A stretch of 64,000 nt of DNA from positions 175,067-239,066 of the forward strand of contig NZ_JALGBX010000013.1 of the NCBI RefSeq assembly GCF_022808175.1, written 5' to 3'. Origin of the DNA: Streptomyces sp. AP-93 (GTDB lineage Bacteria > Actinomycetota > Actinomycetes > Streptomycetales > Streptomycetaceae). Both the position numbers and the translations under genes were made by a program. Below, in pieces: positions 36,396-45,039 of this stretch (its first letter is position 1; the number at the start of each line of letters is the position of its first letter). The notes under the pieces are model-generated. The model searched no databases and had not been told where the DNA came from. It saw only the letters and a program-made list of their open reading frames with translations.

Positions 36396-36790
36396 TCACG
36401 GGGGACTTCCTGCGAGGAGGCCGGTCTCGGCGTCGTCGTACTGGCCCGGGAAGCGCAGGGGCGTGTAGGCGGCGCCGCCCCGGTTCCACGTCGTCGTGCC
36501 CCACACCGTGGAGCGGGCCTGCCAGGCGATCTTGCCGTCCTCGTCGACCAGTTCACTGGGCGCGCCCACCAGGTCGGTGACGATGGCGAAGAAGCGTGAG
36601 TCCACCCCCGTCTGCGGTGTTCCGCGGCGCTCCAGCTGTGTCAGCGGGCGGTGGCCGTCGTACTCCCAGCTCGTGGTCGTGCCGTGAGCGGTGTCGGTCT
36701 GCTCGGCCAGGCGGGTGCCGTCCCAGGAGAAGAACACCGAGTGGACGACGGTCTGCCCGTCAGGGGCGTTGGGCATGAGGTGGGCGTACG
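36396..36790 (-). pseudogene. RHS/YD-repeat protein fragment
   Basis: The frame reads VFFSWDGTRLAEQTDTAHG, TTSWEYDGHRPLTQLERRG, FFAIVTDLVGAPSELVDEDG, then YTPLRFPGQYDDAETGL, which is the end of an RHS core just before the usual NRFRYYDP hallmark. The hallmark and toxin tip are missing, as is everything upstream. It is a remnant of a polymorphic toxin-type gene. Confidence 0.75.
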
Positions 36791-36828
36791 CCCGGTGGGC
36801 AAACCACCGCCGTCGCCCGTAGCCGGGC

Positions 36829-37389
36829 TCACGGACACCAGGAGCCGCCGCTCTGGCTCGCCCGTGCCTCCACCGTGTAGCCCTGCTCCCCGTCGAATGC
36901 CCAGGACACGGCGAGATGGGAGGTTGCGCCGTCGATCTGCTTGGTGAAGCAGAGGCCGATCCGTTCGCCGGCCGGGTCGTGGCGCCAGGCGGGCTGGTCC
37001 GGCTCGGGCGGTGCCGGCAGCCAGCCGTCGCGGGCGGCGGCCGCCTGGTAGTGGGCAACGACGTCCGCTCGGCGGGCGGGCTCGGAGTACTCCCGGCCGA
37101 AGTACGCGAAGCGGTCGTCGTCGTCGCAGCCGGAGTAGGACCCGTCGTCGGCCTGTGCTCCTTGCGGGGTGCCGAGCGTCCGGACCTGGGTGGCCATCGG
37201 GTCCTGCAGTGCCGCATCCGCGGCGGTGCAGCCGTAGATCCCGCCGTTGAGGGCCCACCAGCCACCCATGATGGTGAGTGCGCCGAGGACCAGCCCGCCC
37301 GCGACTACGGACGCTCCCACCCGAAGACCGTTCACGGGCGGGAGCGTACCGGTCGGCAGCGGAGGGGAGAACCCGGGCACCCGCACCAT
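36829..37389 (-). CDS. Membrane-anchored hypothetical protein
   Basis: 186 residues from the ATG at 37389; a GTG start further in (VNGLRVGASVVAGG) is equally plausible. One N-terminal transmembrane helix (GASVVAGGLVLGALTIMGGWW), then an extracellular domain with Cys residues (IYGCTAADAA, SYSGCDDDDRF, GLCFTKQIDG, SGGSWCP) that could form two disulfides. VVAHYQAAAARDGWLPAP resembles Streptomyces lipoprotein-like proteins of unknown function. It precedes the RHS remnant on the same strand; whether the two were linked is unclear. Confidence 0.6.
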   Translation of the reverse strand: MVRVPGFSPPLPTGTLPPVNGLRVGASVVAGGLVLGALTIMGGWWALNGGIYGCTAADAALQDPMATQVRTLGTPQGAQADDGSYSGCDDDDRFAYFGREYSEPARRADVVAHYQAAAARDGWLPAPPEPDQPAWRHDPAGERIGLCFTKQIDGATSHLAVSWAFDGEQGYTVEARASQSGGSWCP

Positions 37390-37572
37390 GAACGACAAGG
37401 CTGCCCCGGCAGCTTGCCGGTCCTGATCGACTGCGCCGATCCGCTGCTGTCAGTGGTGCCCGAGCCGACGGGCGTGTATCCGGAGGCACCCCAACGCAAT
37501 GGGGCGGGGCTGGTGATGCTCTGCCGACGGGCAGGCCGCGGCGTGTCGGGTTTTCGGGATTTCACACAGCAC

Positions 37573-37740
37573 CTACCGCGTCCAGTCCACGTCGAGTTCG
37601 GCGAGGGCTGCGAGTTGGGTGCGGCGTTGTTTCCGGTTCGTGATCCACACCCCGGTCCGGTGCGCGCTCGCTTCGGGCAGGTGCTCGATGTGGGCGCACC
37701 CCAAACCCCCGGCCTCCCGCTCCTGGTACTGGGGTGATCA
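37573..37740 (-). pseudogene. Helicase-associated domain fragment
   Basis: About 50 codons with strong third-position G/C: QYQEREAGGLGCAHIEHLPE, then RTGVWITNRKQRRTQLAALA and ELDVDWTR before TAG. This is one copy of the helicase-associated (HA) repeat of Streptomyces DEAD-like helicases, cut at its start by a stop codon. A second HA remnant lies at 58.0-58.3 kb. Confidence 0.55.
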
Positions 37741-37951
37741 GGCCGGCCAGGGGCCCGCGAGCCCGGCAGGATCCGTCAGAGACGCCCTGGACGTTCGGCC
37801 CGTGCCGGGGTGGCGTGAAGCGGGGGTCCGGGGCGTCGCTCCGGGCCCCCGCAGGCGTGATCCGCCCTCCCTGTGGCGCTGCCGGAAGCATTGTCCGAGG
37901 CTGCCCCTAGAGTCACACCAACGTGATCGCGGCGGCGCTGCGACCGGGAGT

Positions 37952-37981
37952 GTGCCATGCCGTGCCATGCCGTGCCATGCC
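37952..37981 (+). repeat. Three perfect 10-bp tandem repeats upstream of the MoxR-VWA operon
   Basis: GTGCCATGCC is repeated three times without interruption (37952-37961, 37962-37971, 37972-37981), 34 bp before the first start codon of the operon. One helical turn per repeat is what a protein binding cooperatively on one DNA face would need. It could equally be slippage. Confidence 0.85.
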
Positions 37982-38014
37982 CCGGACCAGGCCGTCTGAC
38001 CGAGGAGACAGCAC

Positions 38015-38869
38015 ATGGGGTGGGTTCCGGCCGGCGACTACGAAGTCGCCCTCGACGGCGGGAAAGTGGTCTGCCGCAATGCGGCGGGTCGCCGGCTGAA
38101 GACGGTCCCGGGGAAACTCGCGGACGACCCGGCCGTGGTCGGACTGCGCCAGCTGGTGGAGTGGCTGGATCGGCACGAACGCCAATGCGTCGCCGACGTG
38201 GAGCGCTGGATGGTGCGCTCGCTGCCCGTCCCCGTCGCGGTCATCGTCCAGGTGTGGCAGGACACGGCCTGGCGCTCCGCGCTGTACGACCTCGTCGTCA
38301 CGGGCGAGGACGGCGAAGTCGCCGGATTCCTGCGTGACGCCGACCCCGTCCGGGGCCTCGGCCTGGTCGACCTCGACGGCGACACGGTGCGCATCAGCCC
38401 CGAGCTGGTCCGCATCCCGCACCCTGTGCTGCTGGCGGACCTGGAAGAACTCCGCGAGTTCGCGGTCGAACTCACCGTGGACCAGCGGGTGCAGCAGCTC
38501 TTCCGCGAGGTCTGGCACCGCCCGGCGGACCTGGACCCGGAGACCGCCTCGGTCGACGACTACGCGGGCGGCGCCTTCAAGGAACTGCGGTTCCTGCACG
38601 GGCGCACCACCCAGCTCGGCTACCGGGCCCGCGGCGGCCAGGCGGTATGCCCGGTCGTCGAGGACGGCGCGACGGTCGAGGCGCGCATCTGGATAGGCGA
38701 CTACGACAGCTACGAGCGGACCGAGACCGGCTCGCTGACCTGGACCGACGCCGCAGGCCGGGCACTGACCGCCGGACAGTTCGGCCCGGTCGCCTGGTCG
38801 GAAGGCATGCGCATGGCGGCGGCCCTGTACGCGGGACGCGACATCGATGACGAGGAGCAGGCGGCATGA
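38015..38869 (+). CDS. DUF4132-type protein, first gene of MoxR-VWA operon
   Basis: 284 residues from an ATG with a GAGGAG box. It matches by eye the actinobacterial DUF4132 family: VPAGDYEVALDGGKVVCRNA, LRQLVEWLDRHERQC, DVERWMVRSLPVP, FLRDADPVRGLGLVDLDGDT, and the end FGPVAWSEGMRMAAALYAG. DUF4132 is also the C-terminal domain of E. coli YehI/MolR; its activity is unknown. Soluble, no signal peptide. The stop overlaps the next start by ATGA, so translation is coupled. Confidence 0.8.
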   Translation: MGWVPAGDYEVALDGGKVVCRNAAGRRLKTVPGKLADDPAVVGLRQLVEWLDRHERQCVADVERWMVRSLPVPVAVIVQVWQDTAWRSALYDLVVTGEDGEVAGFLRDADPVRGLGLVDLDGDTVRISPELVRIPHPVLLADLEELREFAVELTVDQRVQQLFREVWHRPADLDPETASVDDYAGGAFKELRFLHGRTTQLGYRARGGQAVCPVVEDGATVEARIWIGDYDSYERTETGSLTWTDAAGRALTAGQFGPVAWSEGMRMAAALYAGRDIDDEEQAA

Positions 38870-41800
38870 ACACCGACGACATCACCCGGGCCGCGGCCCT
38901 GCTGGACGCCGGGGCGATCCTGCGCGCCGGCACCGTCGCCCGTGACGACGCCGACACCCTCACCGCCCGCACCTACACCCACCCGGCCCTGGACGACCGG
39001 CGCGTGGTGCGCCTGGTGGAGGGCACCCTGGGCGAGGCCGAGGACCTGGCACTGGACTTCCTCGGACTCGCCCGCGAGCCCGACGCCCCCGAGGTGGGGC
39101 AGGTGCGCCGCGAGACACTGGGCTTCCCCGCCTGGGCGCTGGTCAACGATCCGGCCAACGGCCACCACGCGCTGGCCCTGGTCAAGGACATGGAACGGCT
39201 GGCCCGCCAGGCCAAGTCCCGGGCCGGCGCCGCCAAGGACGGCTTCGAGGCACTCGCCACCCGGCTCGGCCGCGCCGTACCGCACTTCCTGCCCACGTTC
39301 TACGAGCAGGCCGCGCGCGTCTTCCTCCAGCACGACAACAGCACATACGCCGCGACGCTCTTCGGGAAGGCGCGCGCCGCCGAGCGCGTCCACGGCCTGC
39401 CGGTCGACGAGGAGCGGCAGCGGGCCGTCTTCCTGGAGTTCGCCTTCGCCGGGGCGCTGACCGTCAAGGCGCTCAAGGACCACGCGCAGGACCTGTCGCG
39501 TCGCCTCGACCCGGCCGAGGCCTGGACGCAGTTCCGGCAACTCGCCGTCGAACGCTGCGGTGCGGGCATGGCGCCGTACGCCGCCCTGCCGCAGGACGCC
39601 CGCGCACTCGTCAAGGCCGCGGGCCTGGACCGGGAGACCGCCGAGAGTGGCTTCGTCGGCGACCTGATCGCCTCACCGAGCATCGTCCGGGCCCCAGCGT
39701 CGTTCTGGACCGCCTACCGCCCGACCCTGGTGGCGCTCGCCGCCGCACGACCGGAGATCCGCACCCGTCTGTTGGAGATCATGCCGACCGGCCTCGGCGA
39801 CGACCGGAAGGCCGACGAGGCCTGGCTGTCGCTGCTCGCCGAAACGGGGGCGGACGCCCTGCTCACCGACGCGGAGAGCACGGACGGCGTCGACCCCGCG
39901 GACTGGCTCAGCCGCTGGGCCCTGCACCGCAAGCACGGCTCGTCGAGTTCGGAGCGCTGCCCGCGCACCCTCGCCCTCGTCGAGCGCATGGCCCCCCGGC
40001 TGCGCTCCGACGGCCGCCCCGTCGACCTCTTCCAGGGACGCTGGCACGCGGGCGCCGACCTGGACCTGCTCGACGCCTGCGTCGCCTGGGACATCCCCGT
40101 CACCGAACCGGCGGCGGGCGCCAACGTCCACCTCCCGCTGGAGCGCTGGATCGGCGACGACACCCCGGGCCGCCGCGACCTGACGGCCGTCGCCGGCCGT
40201 CCCCGCTTGCGCGGACTGCTGTACGACGCGCTGAACGGCATGAACGGCCATCGCTCGAAGGACTCCGTGCTCGCCGCGATCGCCGCCCACCCCGTCCTCG
40301 GCGCCGTGCTCCACGACTGGCTGCGCGATCGCGCCGCGGAACTCACCGGGGCGGCGGGACTGCCCGGTTCGCGAGCGGCGCTCCGGCGTCTGTCGTCCTT
40401 CCGCGCGGTCGCCGGCCAGGTCAACGCGGAGGCCATCGCCCGGATCGCCGCCCACGACCTGGCGCCGGTCCTCGGGGCCACCCTGCGCGCCGGCGTTCTG
40501 GACGAACTGGGCTGGCCCGCCCTGGAGGAGACCTACCGGCGGCTCGACACCGACCGGACCGACCAGCACCACTGGATGGTGGTCGCCGAGGCCTGGCCCG
40601 CCCTGGTCCTCGCCAACCGCCACACGGCCGTCGTGGTCGGCCCCGAAGGGGTGCTGCTCGAACACGAGCTGCGCCTGCCCGCCGACCTGGACCGCTGGCG
40701 GCGTCCCCGCCTCCGGTACACGGACGGCGAACTGCTGGTCATCTGGGCGGAGGACGGCAAGCAGCGCGCGTACTGGTCGAACCGCCCCGGCGAACCCTTC
40801 ACCCTCGGCGGCGAGCAGCTGCCGCAGTGGTGGAACGGGCAGGACGTCGGCTCCCCTTCGCTGCCGCTGCCCGGCGGCGGCCGCGCCACCGGCGGCCGCA
40901 CCCTGCACGCGGGCGACACCACCCTGCCGTCCACCCGCCCCGTGCTGGGCGACGGCACCGGACACTGGCGCCAGGGCAAGCAGGGCCGCGACCACTGCTG
41001 GGTCGAGTACGATCCGGCGGGCGGCACCCACGGGCGTGCTTCGCTGCCCGCCTTCCTGCAGTCGGGAATCCGCGACGACGCCCGCCTCGTGACCGAGGAT
41101 TGCGAGGTCCTGCCGCTGTTCCCGGGCCTGGAAACCACGCCGTTCGGCACCGACGGCACCGTCCTGGGCCGCTGGGTGCGCACCGAGGGACAGGACCCCG
41201 ACCGCCGCGTCACCTCCGGGACCCCCGACGGGCGGACCGTCACCCTGGCCGTCGCGCCGGGCCGCCGGGACCACCCCGTACCGCTGGGCGCCCTGCGGCT
41301 GCCGGGCGGAGCCGCGCCCCTCGCCGCCGTCGTCGGCGGCACCGTAGAGCTCTATCCGGCGGGCGCCGCCACCACCGACGCGCTGGGATCGGTCCCCCTG
41401 GGAGACCAGGGCGGCGAGTACGCCGCCGGCACCCGGTACGTCCCGCCGCCCGCGTTCTGGCACGCCCTGCGCCCGCGCGACGAGCGGGGCTCGGCCGCCC
41501 TGCGCGCGGTCACCGACGCGCAGATCGCGACCCTCCTCGACGCCGTCGCCACGGCACTGGCCGGGCGGAAGGCCGCGGTCGCCGCCGACGAGTCGTACAA
41601 CGGCCCCTCCGCGGACGAGCTCATCGAGGCAGCCGTCGCCACGGCGCTCCCCGCGCTGACCGACGCCCGGCTGCTCACCGGCGTGAGCGTGCTCGTGCGG
41701 ACGGCCGCCCGCCATCGCGCCGACATCGCCGCGTACGTAGCACCCCCGCGGGACGAACCGCACGGCGGGAAGCGGCACGGCGACGGGATGTACGCCGACC

Positions 41801-43848
41801 ACAGGCCCGTCCACGGGGACGACACGACCCTGACCGCCGCCGCGGACGGGATCGCCGCGCCGGGCAGATACGGCTACTGGGGGCGCGAAGCGAAGTGGAG
41901 CGGCCTCCAGCAGATCCTCTCCGTCAACCAGGTCCTGTCCGGCAAGCCCGCCGACGGCAAGCCGCTGCCCGACCCCACCCCGTTGCCGGCACTCGGCGAC
42001 GGCTGGACGAGCGAGACCCGCACCGTCCCCGGCATCGACCTGGGCTGGCTGCCGTTCCTGGACGCCCTGGGCCCCCTCGCCTACCGCGCCGCCGCCCCCA
42101 CCACCACCGAAGAACACCGGGAGGCGCTGCTGCTCCTCCTGGAAGCGGTCGCCACCGGCCCGCTCGCCAACCCCGCGGGCGCCCTGCGACAGGTCCTGCT
42201 GTGCGAGGAGGACAGCGAGGACCAGGTCGGCAAGAAGCAGCGGATCGGCCAGGTGCTGCGCCGCGGCGACCGCACGGTGGTGATCCTCGGCCGGGAGCAC
42301 ACCCAGCGCAACGACCGCGTCCACTGGCTCGCCCTCGACCACGACCCGGAAGGGGCGTTCGGCCAGATCGGCGGCTTCACCCACCACGAGGACCAGCGGT
42401 ACACCCCGGCCCTCCCGCACGAGCGCCTGCTCCCGCTGATCCGCCTCGTCCGCGAGCGCGGCGCCGCGCCGTGGCGGCCCGAGGCGCCCGTCGCACTCGA
42501 CGCCGCCACCGGCATCGGGCCCGCACAGGCGGCCCTCCTCGTCGCGGCGGGGACCGGTGAACTCGACGCGGCAGGGCTGGCCCTGGTGGGCCTCAAGGCC
42601 CGGCAGGCCGAACGGGCCGACGCCAGGCTGAGCGCGCTCGGCGGCACCAACCGGCTGGCACTGCTGGACGCGCTGCTGCCCGCCGACCCCGCCGACCTGT
42701 GGGAGACCGGCCCCGACACCGCGGCGGCCGCCAAGACCTGGGCGGAGCGCCTGGGATCGCTGGTCCGGCTGCCGGAGGAGCTGGCAGACCTCCTGGCCGG
42801 CGTCTCCATCGCGTCGGCCGAAGCCGTCCTCAACCCCGGCACCACCGCGTGGCTCAGCCGCACCACCCCGATGCGGCTCGACAAGGACGGCCACCTCGTG
42901 GCGGAGGACCCGGCCGCGGTCCCGGGCCGCGGCCACCTCACCAGCGCCGTGGCCGCGCTCAGCGGGCTCGCCTACGGACTGCCGTACGGCCATCCGCTGC
43001 GCGCCCACCTGCCGGCCGGACTCGCCGCGCTACGCAGGCGCCTGGCCGACCCCGGCCTCATCCTCGACCTGGACGTGGAGTGGACCGAGAAGGGCACCGC
43101 GACCGCGGTCCCGCTGCGCACCGCGTACGGCCTGCCCGCGACGGGAGGGGCGGGAGCCGACGGCCTCACCCGGCTCGGGGACGCCCTCGTGCTGCGCCCC
43201 TGGTACGGCGACACCGAGATGACGTTGGTGCGTACGGCGGGGATCACCGACGCGGACGATCCCGTCCTCGGGCTGCTCGAAGGGCTGGTCGGCCCTGGCC
43301 GTGGCCACTCCCTGGCCGCCGTGCGGGCCCTGCTCGGCGACGACCTCGAACAGGCCGTCCTGGCCGGGTCGGTGCCCGGCGGCTTCACCGGCTACGCCCA
43401 GGACCCCGCCCGCTCGGTCCCGGAGCTGGTCGCCGAGGTGGCCGCGACCCACGGGCTGGGCGACGACGCGGCCGCGCTCTACCTGCAACTGCTCGCACTG
43501 CCCGACCCGACCGACCGCGACCGCGCCCGGTGGACCGGCTGGACGCCGGGCCGGTCGAAGAAGGCCAGGACCGAACTGGCCGCCACCGGCCTGGTCCTGG
43601 AGGCCAAGCGGTCCCGCGCGGGGCGGACCCTGTTCCTGCCCTGCGGCTGGCACGACTTCAAGGCCCCCGCCCTGCCGGTGGAGACCTGGAAGGAACCCCT
43701 CTACCCGCTCCGCGACCACGCCCGGGCCGTGCCGCAACTGCCGGTGCCCGCCCTGTTCGCCCGCGCATGGGGCCGTGTCAAGGACGGCGACGCCCCCGCC
43801 TTCGAAGAACTCACCACCCGTGCCACCCGGAAGGGCCGCCGCCGATGA
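38866..43848 (+). CDS. 1660-residue protein of unknown function in MoxR-VWA operon
   Basis: A single intact frame of 1660 codons with uniform codon bias. No signal peptide, membrane helix, P-loop or zinc motif is visible. The first third is helical and Ala/Leu-rich (FYEQAARVFLQHDNSTYAAT, LFGKARAAERVHGLPVDEER), suggestive of TPR-like or other solenoid repeats; the middle has beta-rich, WD-like stretches (ELLVIWAEDGKQRAYWSNRP, WRQGKQGRDHCWVEYDP); the last part is mixed, ending in a basic tail KGRRR. Homologues probably accompany the same operon in other actinomycetes. It is coupled by ATGA on both sides. I would guess a large substrate or scaffold for the ATPase, but the sequence does not prove that. 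Confidence 0.8.
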   Translation: MNTDDITRAAALLDAGAILRAGTVARDDADTLTARTYTHPALDDRRVVRLVEGTLGEAEDLALDFLGLAREPDAPEVGQVRRETLGFPAWALVNDPANGHHALALVKDMERLARQAKSRAGAAKDGFEALATRLGRAVPHFLPTFYEQAARVFLQHDNSTYAATLFGKARAAERVHGLPVDEERQRAVFLEFAFAGALTVKALKDHAQDLSRRLDPAEAWTQFRQLAVERCGAGMAPYAALPQDARALVKAAGLDRETAESGFVGDLIASPSIVRAPASFWTAYRPTLVALAAARPEIRTRLLEIMPTGLGDDRKADEAWLSLLAETGADALLTDAESTDGVDPADWLSRWALHRKHGSSSSERCPRTLALVERMAPRLRSDGRPVDLFQGRWHAGADLDLLDACVAWDIPVTEPAAGANVHLPLERWIGDDTPGRRDLTAVAGRPRLRGLLYDALNGMNGHRSKDSVLAAIAAHPVLGAVLHDWLRDRAAELTGAAGLPGSRAALRRLSSFRAVAGQVNAEAIARIAAHDLAPVLGATLRAGVLDELGWPALEETYRRLDTDRTDQHHWMVVAEAWPALVLANRHTAVVVGPEGVLLEHELRLPADLDRWRRPRLRYTDGELLVIWAEDGKQRAYWSNRPGEPFTLGGEQLPQWWNGQDVGSPSLPLPGGGRATGGRTLHAGDTTLPSTRPVLGDGTGHWRQGKQGRDHCWVEYDPAGGTHGRASLPAFLQSGIRDDARLVTEDCEVLPLFPGLETTPFGTDGTVLGRWVRTEGQDPDRRVTSGTPDGRTVTLAVAPGRRDHPVPLGALRLPGGAAPLAAVVGGTVELYPAGAATTDALGSVPLGDQGGEYAAGTRYVPPPAFWHALRPRDERGSAALRAVTDAQIATLLDAVATALAGRKAAVAADESYNGPSADELIEAAVATALPALTDARLLTGVSVLVRTAARHRADIAAYVAPPRDEPHGGKRHGDGMYADHRPVHGDDTTLTAAADGIAAPGRYGYWGREAKWSGLQQILSVNQVLSGKPADGKPLPDPTPLPALGDGWTSETRTVPGIDLGWLPFLDALGPLAYRAAAPTTTEEHREALLLLLEAVATGPLANPAGALRQVLLCEEDSEDQVGKKQRIGQVLRRGDRTVVILGREHTQRNDRVHWLALDHDPEGAFGQIGGFTHHEDQRYTPALPHERLLPLIRLVRERGAAPWRPEAPVALDAATGIGPAQAALLVAAGTGELDAAGLALVGLKARQAERADARLSALGGTNRLALLDALLPADPADLWETGPDTAAAAKTWAERLGSLVRLPEELADLLAGVSIASAEAVLNPGTTAWLSRTTPMRLDKDGHLVAEDPAAVPGRGHLTSAVAALSGLAYGLPYGHPLRAHLPAGLAALRRRLADPGLILDLDVEWTEKGTATAVPLRTAYGLPATGGAGADGLTRLGDALVLRPWYGDTEMTLVRTAGITDADDPVLGLLEGLVGPGRGHSLAAVRALLGDDLEQAVLAGSVPGGFTGYAQDPARSVPELVAEVAATHGLGDDAAALYLQLLALPDPTDRDRARWTGWTPGRSKKARTELAATGLVLEAKRSRAGRTLFLPCGWHDFKAPALPVETWKEPLYPLRDHARAVPQLPVPALFARAWGRVKDGDAPAFEELTTRATRKGRRR

Positions 43849-45035
43849 CCACCGACACCACCGTTCCCGCACCCCCGTCAGCACCCCCGTCCGCCCGGCA
43901 GGTCAGCCCGCCCGAGGACCGCCACGCCACCGAACTGGCCTTCCTCGCCGCCTACGACGACGGCCCCCGGCCGCCCGCCTGGCTGCTGAGCCCGCGCGCC
44001 GTCGTCACCTTCGTGATGGGCAGCGGAGGCGAGGCCCTGCGACTGCCCGAGGGCGCCGCGGCGCCCGACGGCGTCCCGCGCAAGCTGGTGATCGAGCAGA
44101 AGTTCGTCGGCGACCGCGCCCTGGTGGAACGCTGCGTCGTCACCCTCGCCGGAGAACGCGGGCTGCTGCTCGTCGGCGAGCCCGGCACCGCCAAGTCGAT
44201 GCTCTCCGAGCTGCTGGCCGCCGCCGTGTGCGGCACCAGCGGCCTGGTGGTGCAGGGCACCGCCGGCACCACCGAGGACCAGCTCAAGTACGGCTGGAAC
44301 TACGCGCTGCTCCTTGCCCAGGGCCCCACCCGGCAGGCCCTGGTGCCCTCCCCGGTCCTCACCGCCATGACCCGTGGCGCGGTGGCCCGCGTCGAGGAGA
44401 TCACCCGCTGCCTGCCCGAGGTCCAGGACGCCCTGGTCTCACTCCTGTCCGAACGGCGCATCGCCGTCCCGGAACTGGCCGGCAGCGCCGACGCCCTCGC
44501 CCACGCCGCCCCCGGCTTCACCCTCATCGCGACCGCCAACCTCCGCGACAAGGGCGTCTCCGAGATGTCCGCGGCCCTCAAGCGCCGCTTCAACTTCGAG
44601 ACCGTCGGCCCCATCGGCGACCTGGACGCCGAGACCGCCCTGGTACGCCGCCAGGCCCACGCGGCCGTCACCCGGGCCGGTGCCCCCTTCCAGGTGGACG
44701 ACGCGATCCTCGAAGCCCTCGTTACCGCCTTCCGCGACCTGCGGGACGGGCGGTCGGCCGAAGGCTGGGAGGTCGAGCGCCCCTCCACGGTGATGAGCAC
44801 CGCGGAGGCGGTGTCCGTGGCCGGTTCGCTGGCCCTGGCCGCCGCGTACTTCCCCGGCGACCGGGACGTGCTGTCCCTGCTCCCCGGCCACCTGCTGGGC
44901 GTGGTCCGCAAGGACGACCCGGCCGACGCCGCCCGGCTGCTGGGCTACTGGGACGGCGCGGTGCGCCGCCGCGCCGAGCAGGGTTCGGCGACCTGGCGCA
45001 CCCTGTGGGACCTGCGCCCGGCCCTGGAGCGCTGA
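43845..45035 (+). CDS. MoxR-type AAA+ ATPase
   Basis: 396 residues. P-loop LLVGEPGTAKSML near 109-121, Walker B-like segment GAVARVEEITRCLPEVQDAL, sensor I TLIATANLRDKGVSEMSAAL and an arginine-containing KRRFNFETVGP: the MoxR/AAA_5 layout, also seen in E. coli YehL. MoxR ATPases work with VWA-domain proteins as chaperones that remodel or insert metal into target complexes. Its VWA partner is the next gene. Starts by ATGA overlap with the giant upstream gene. Confidence 0.9.
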   Translation: MTTDTTVPAPPSAPPSARQVSPPEDRHATELAFLAAYDDGPRPPAWLLSPRAVVTFVMGSGGEALRLPEGAAAPDGVPRKLVIEQKFVGDRALVERCVVTLAGERGLLLVGEPGTAKSMLSELLAAAVCGTSGLVVQGTAGTTEDQLKYGWNYALLLAQGPTRQALVPSPVLTAMTRGAVARVEEITRCLPEVQDALVSLLSERRIAVPELAGSADALAHAAPGFTLIATANLRDKGVSEMSAALKRRFNFETVGPIGDLDAETALVRRQAHAAVTRAGAPFQVDDAILEALVTAFRDLRDGRSAEGWEVERPSTVMSTAEAVSVAGSLALAAAYFPGDRDVLSLLPGHLLGVVRKDDPADAARLLGYWDGAVRRRAEQGSATWRTLWDLRPALER

Positions 45036-45039
45036 CGCC

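Noticed and set aside
39673..43008. 1111-codon open frame antisense to the giant operon gene
   Set aside because: It exists because GC-rich codons leave few stops on the opposite strand. The sense frame has the coding bias, start, overlaps and protein-like composition.
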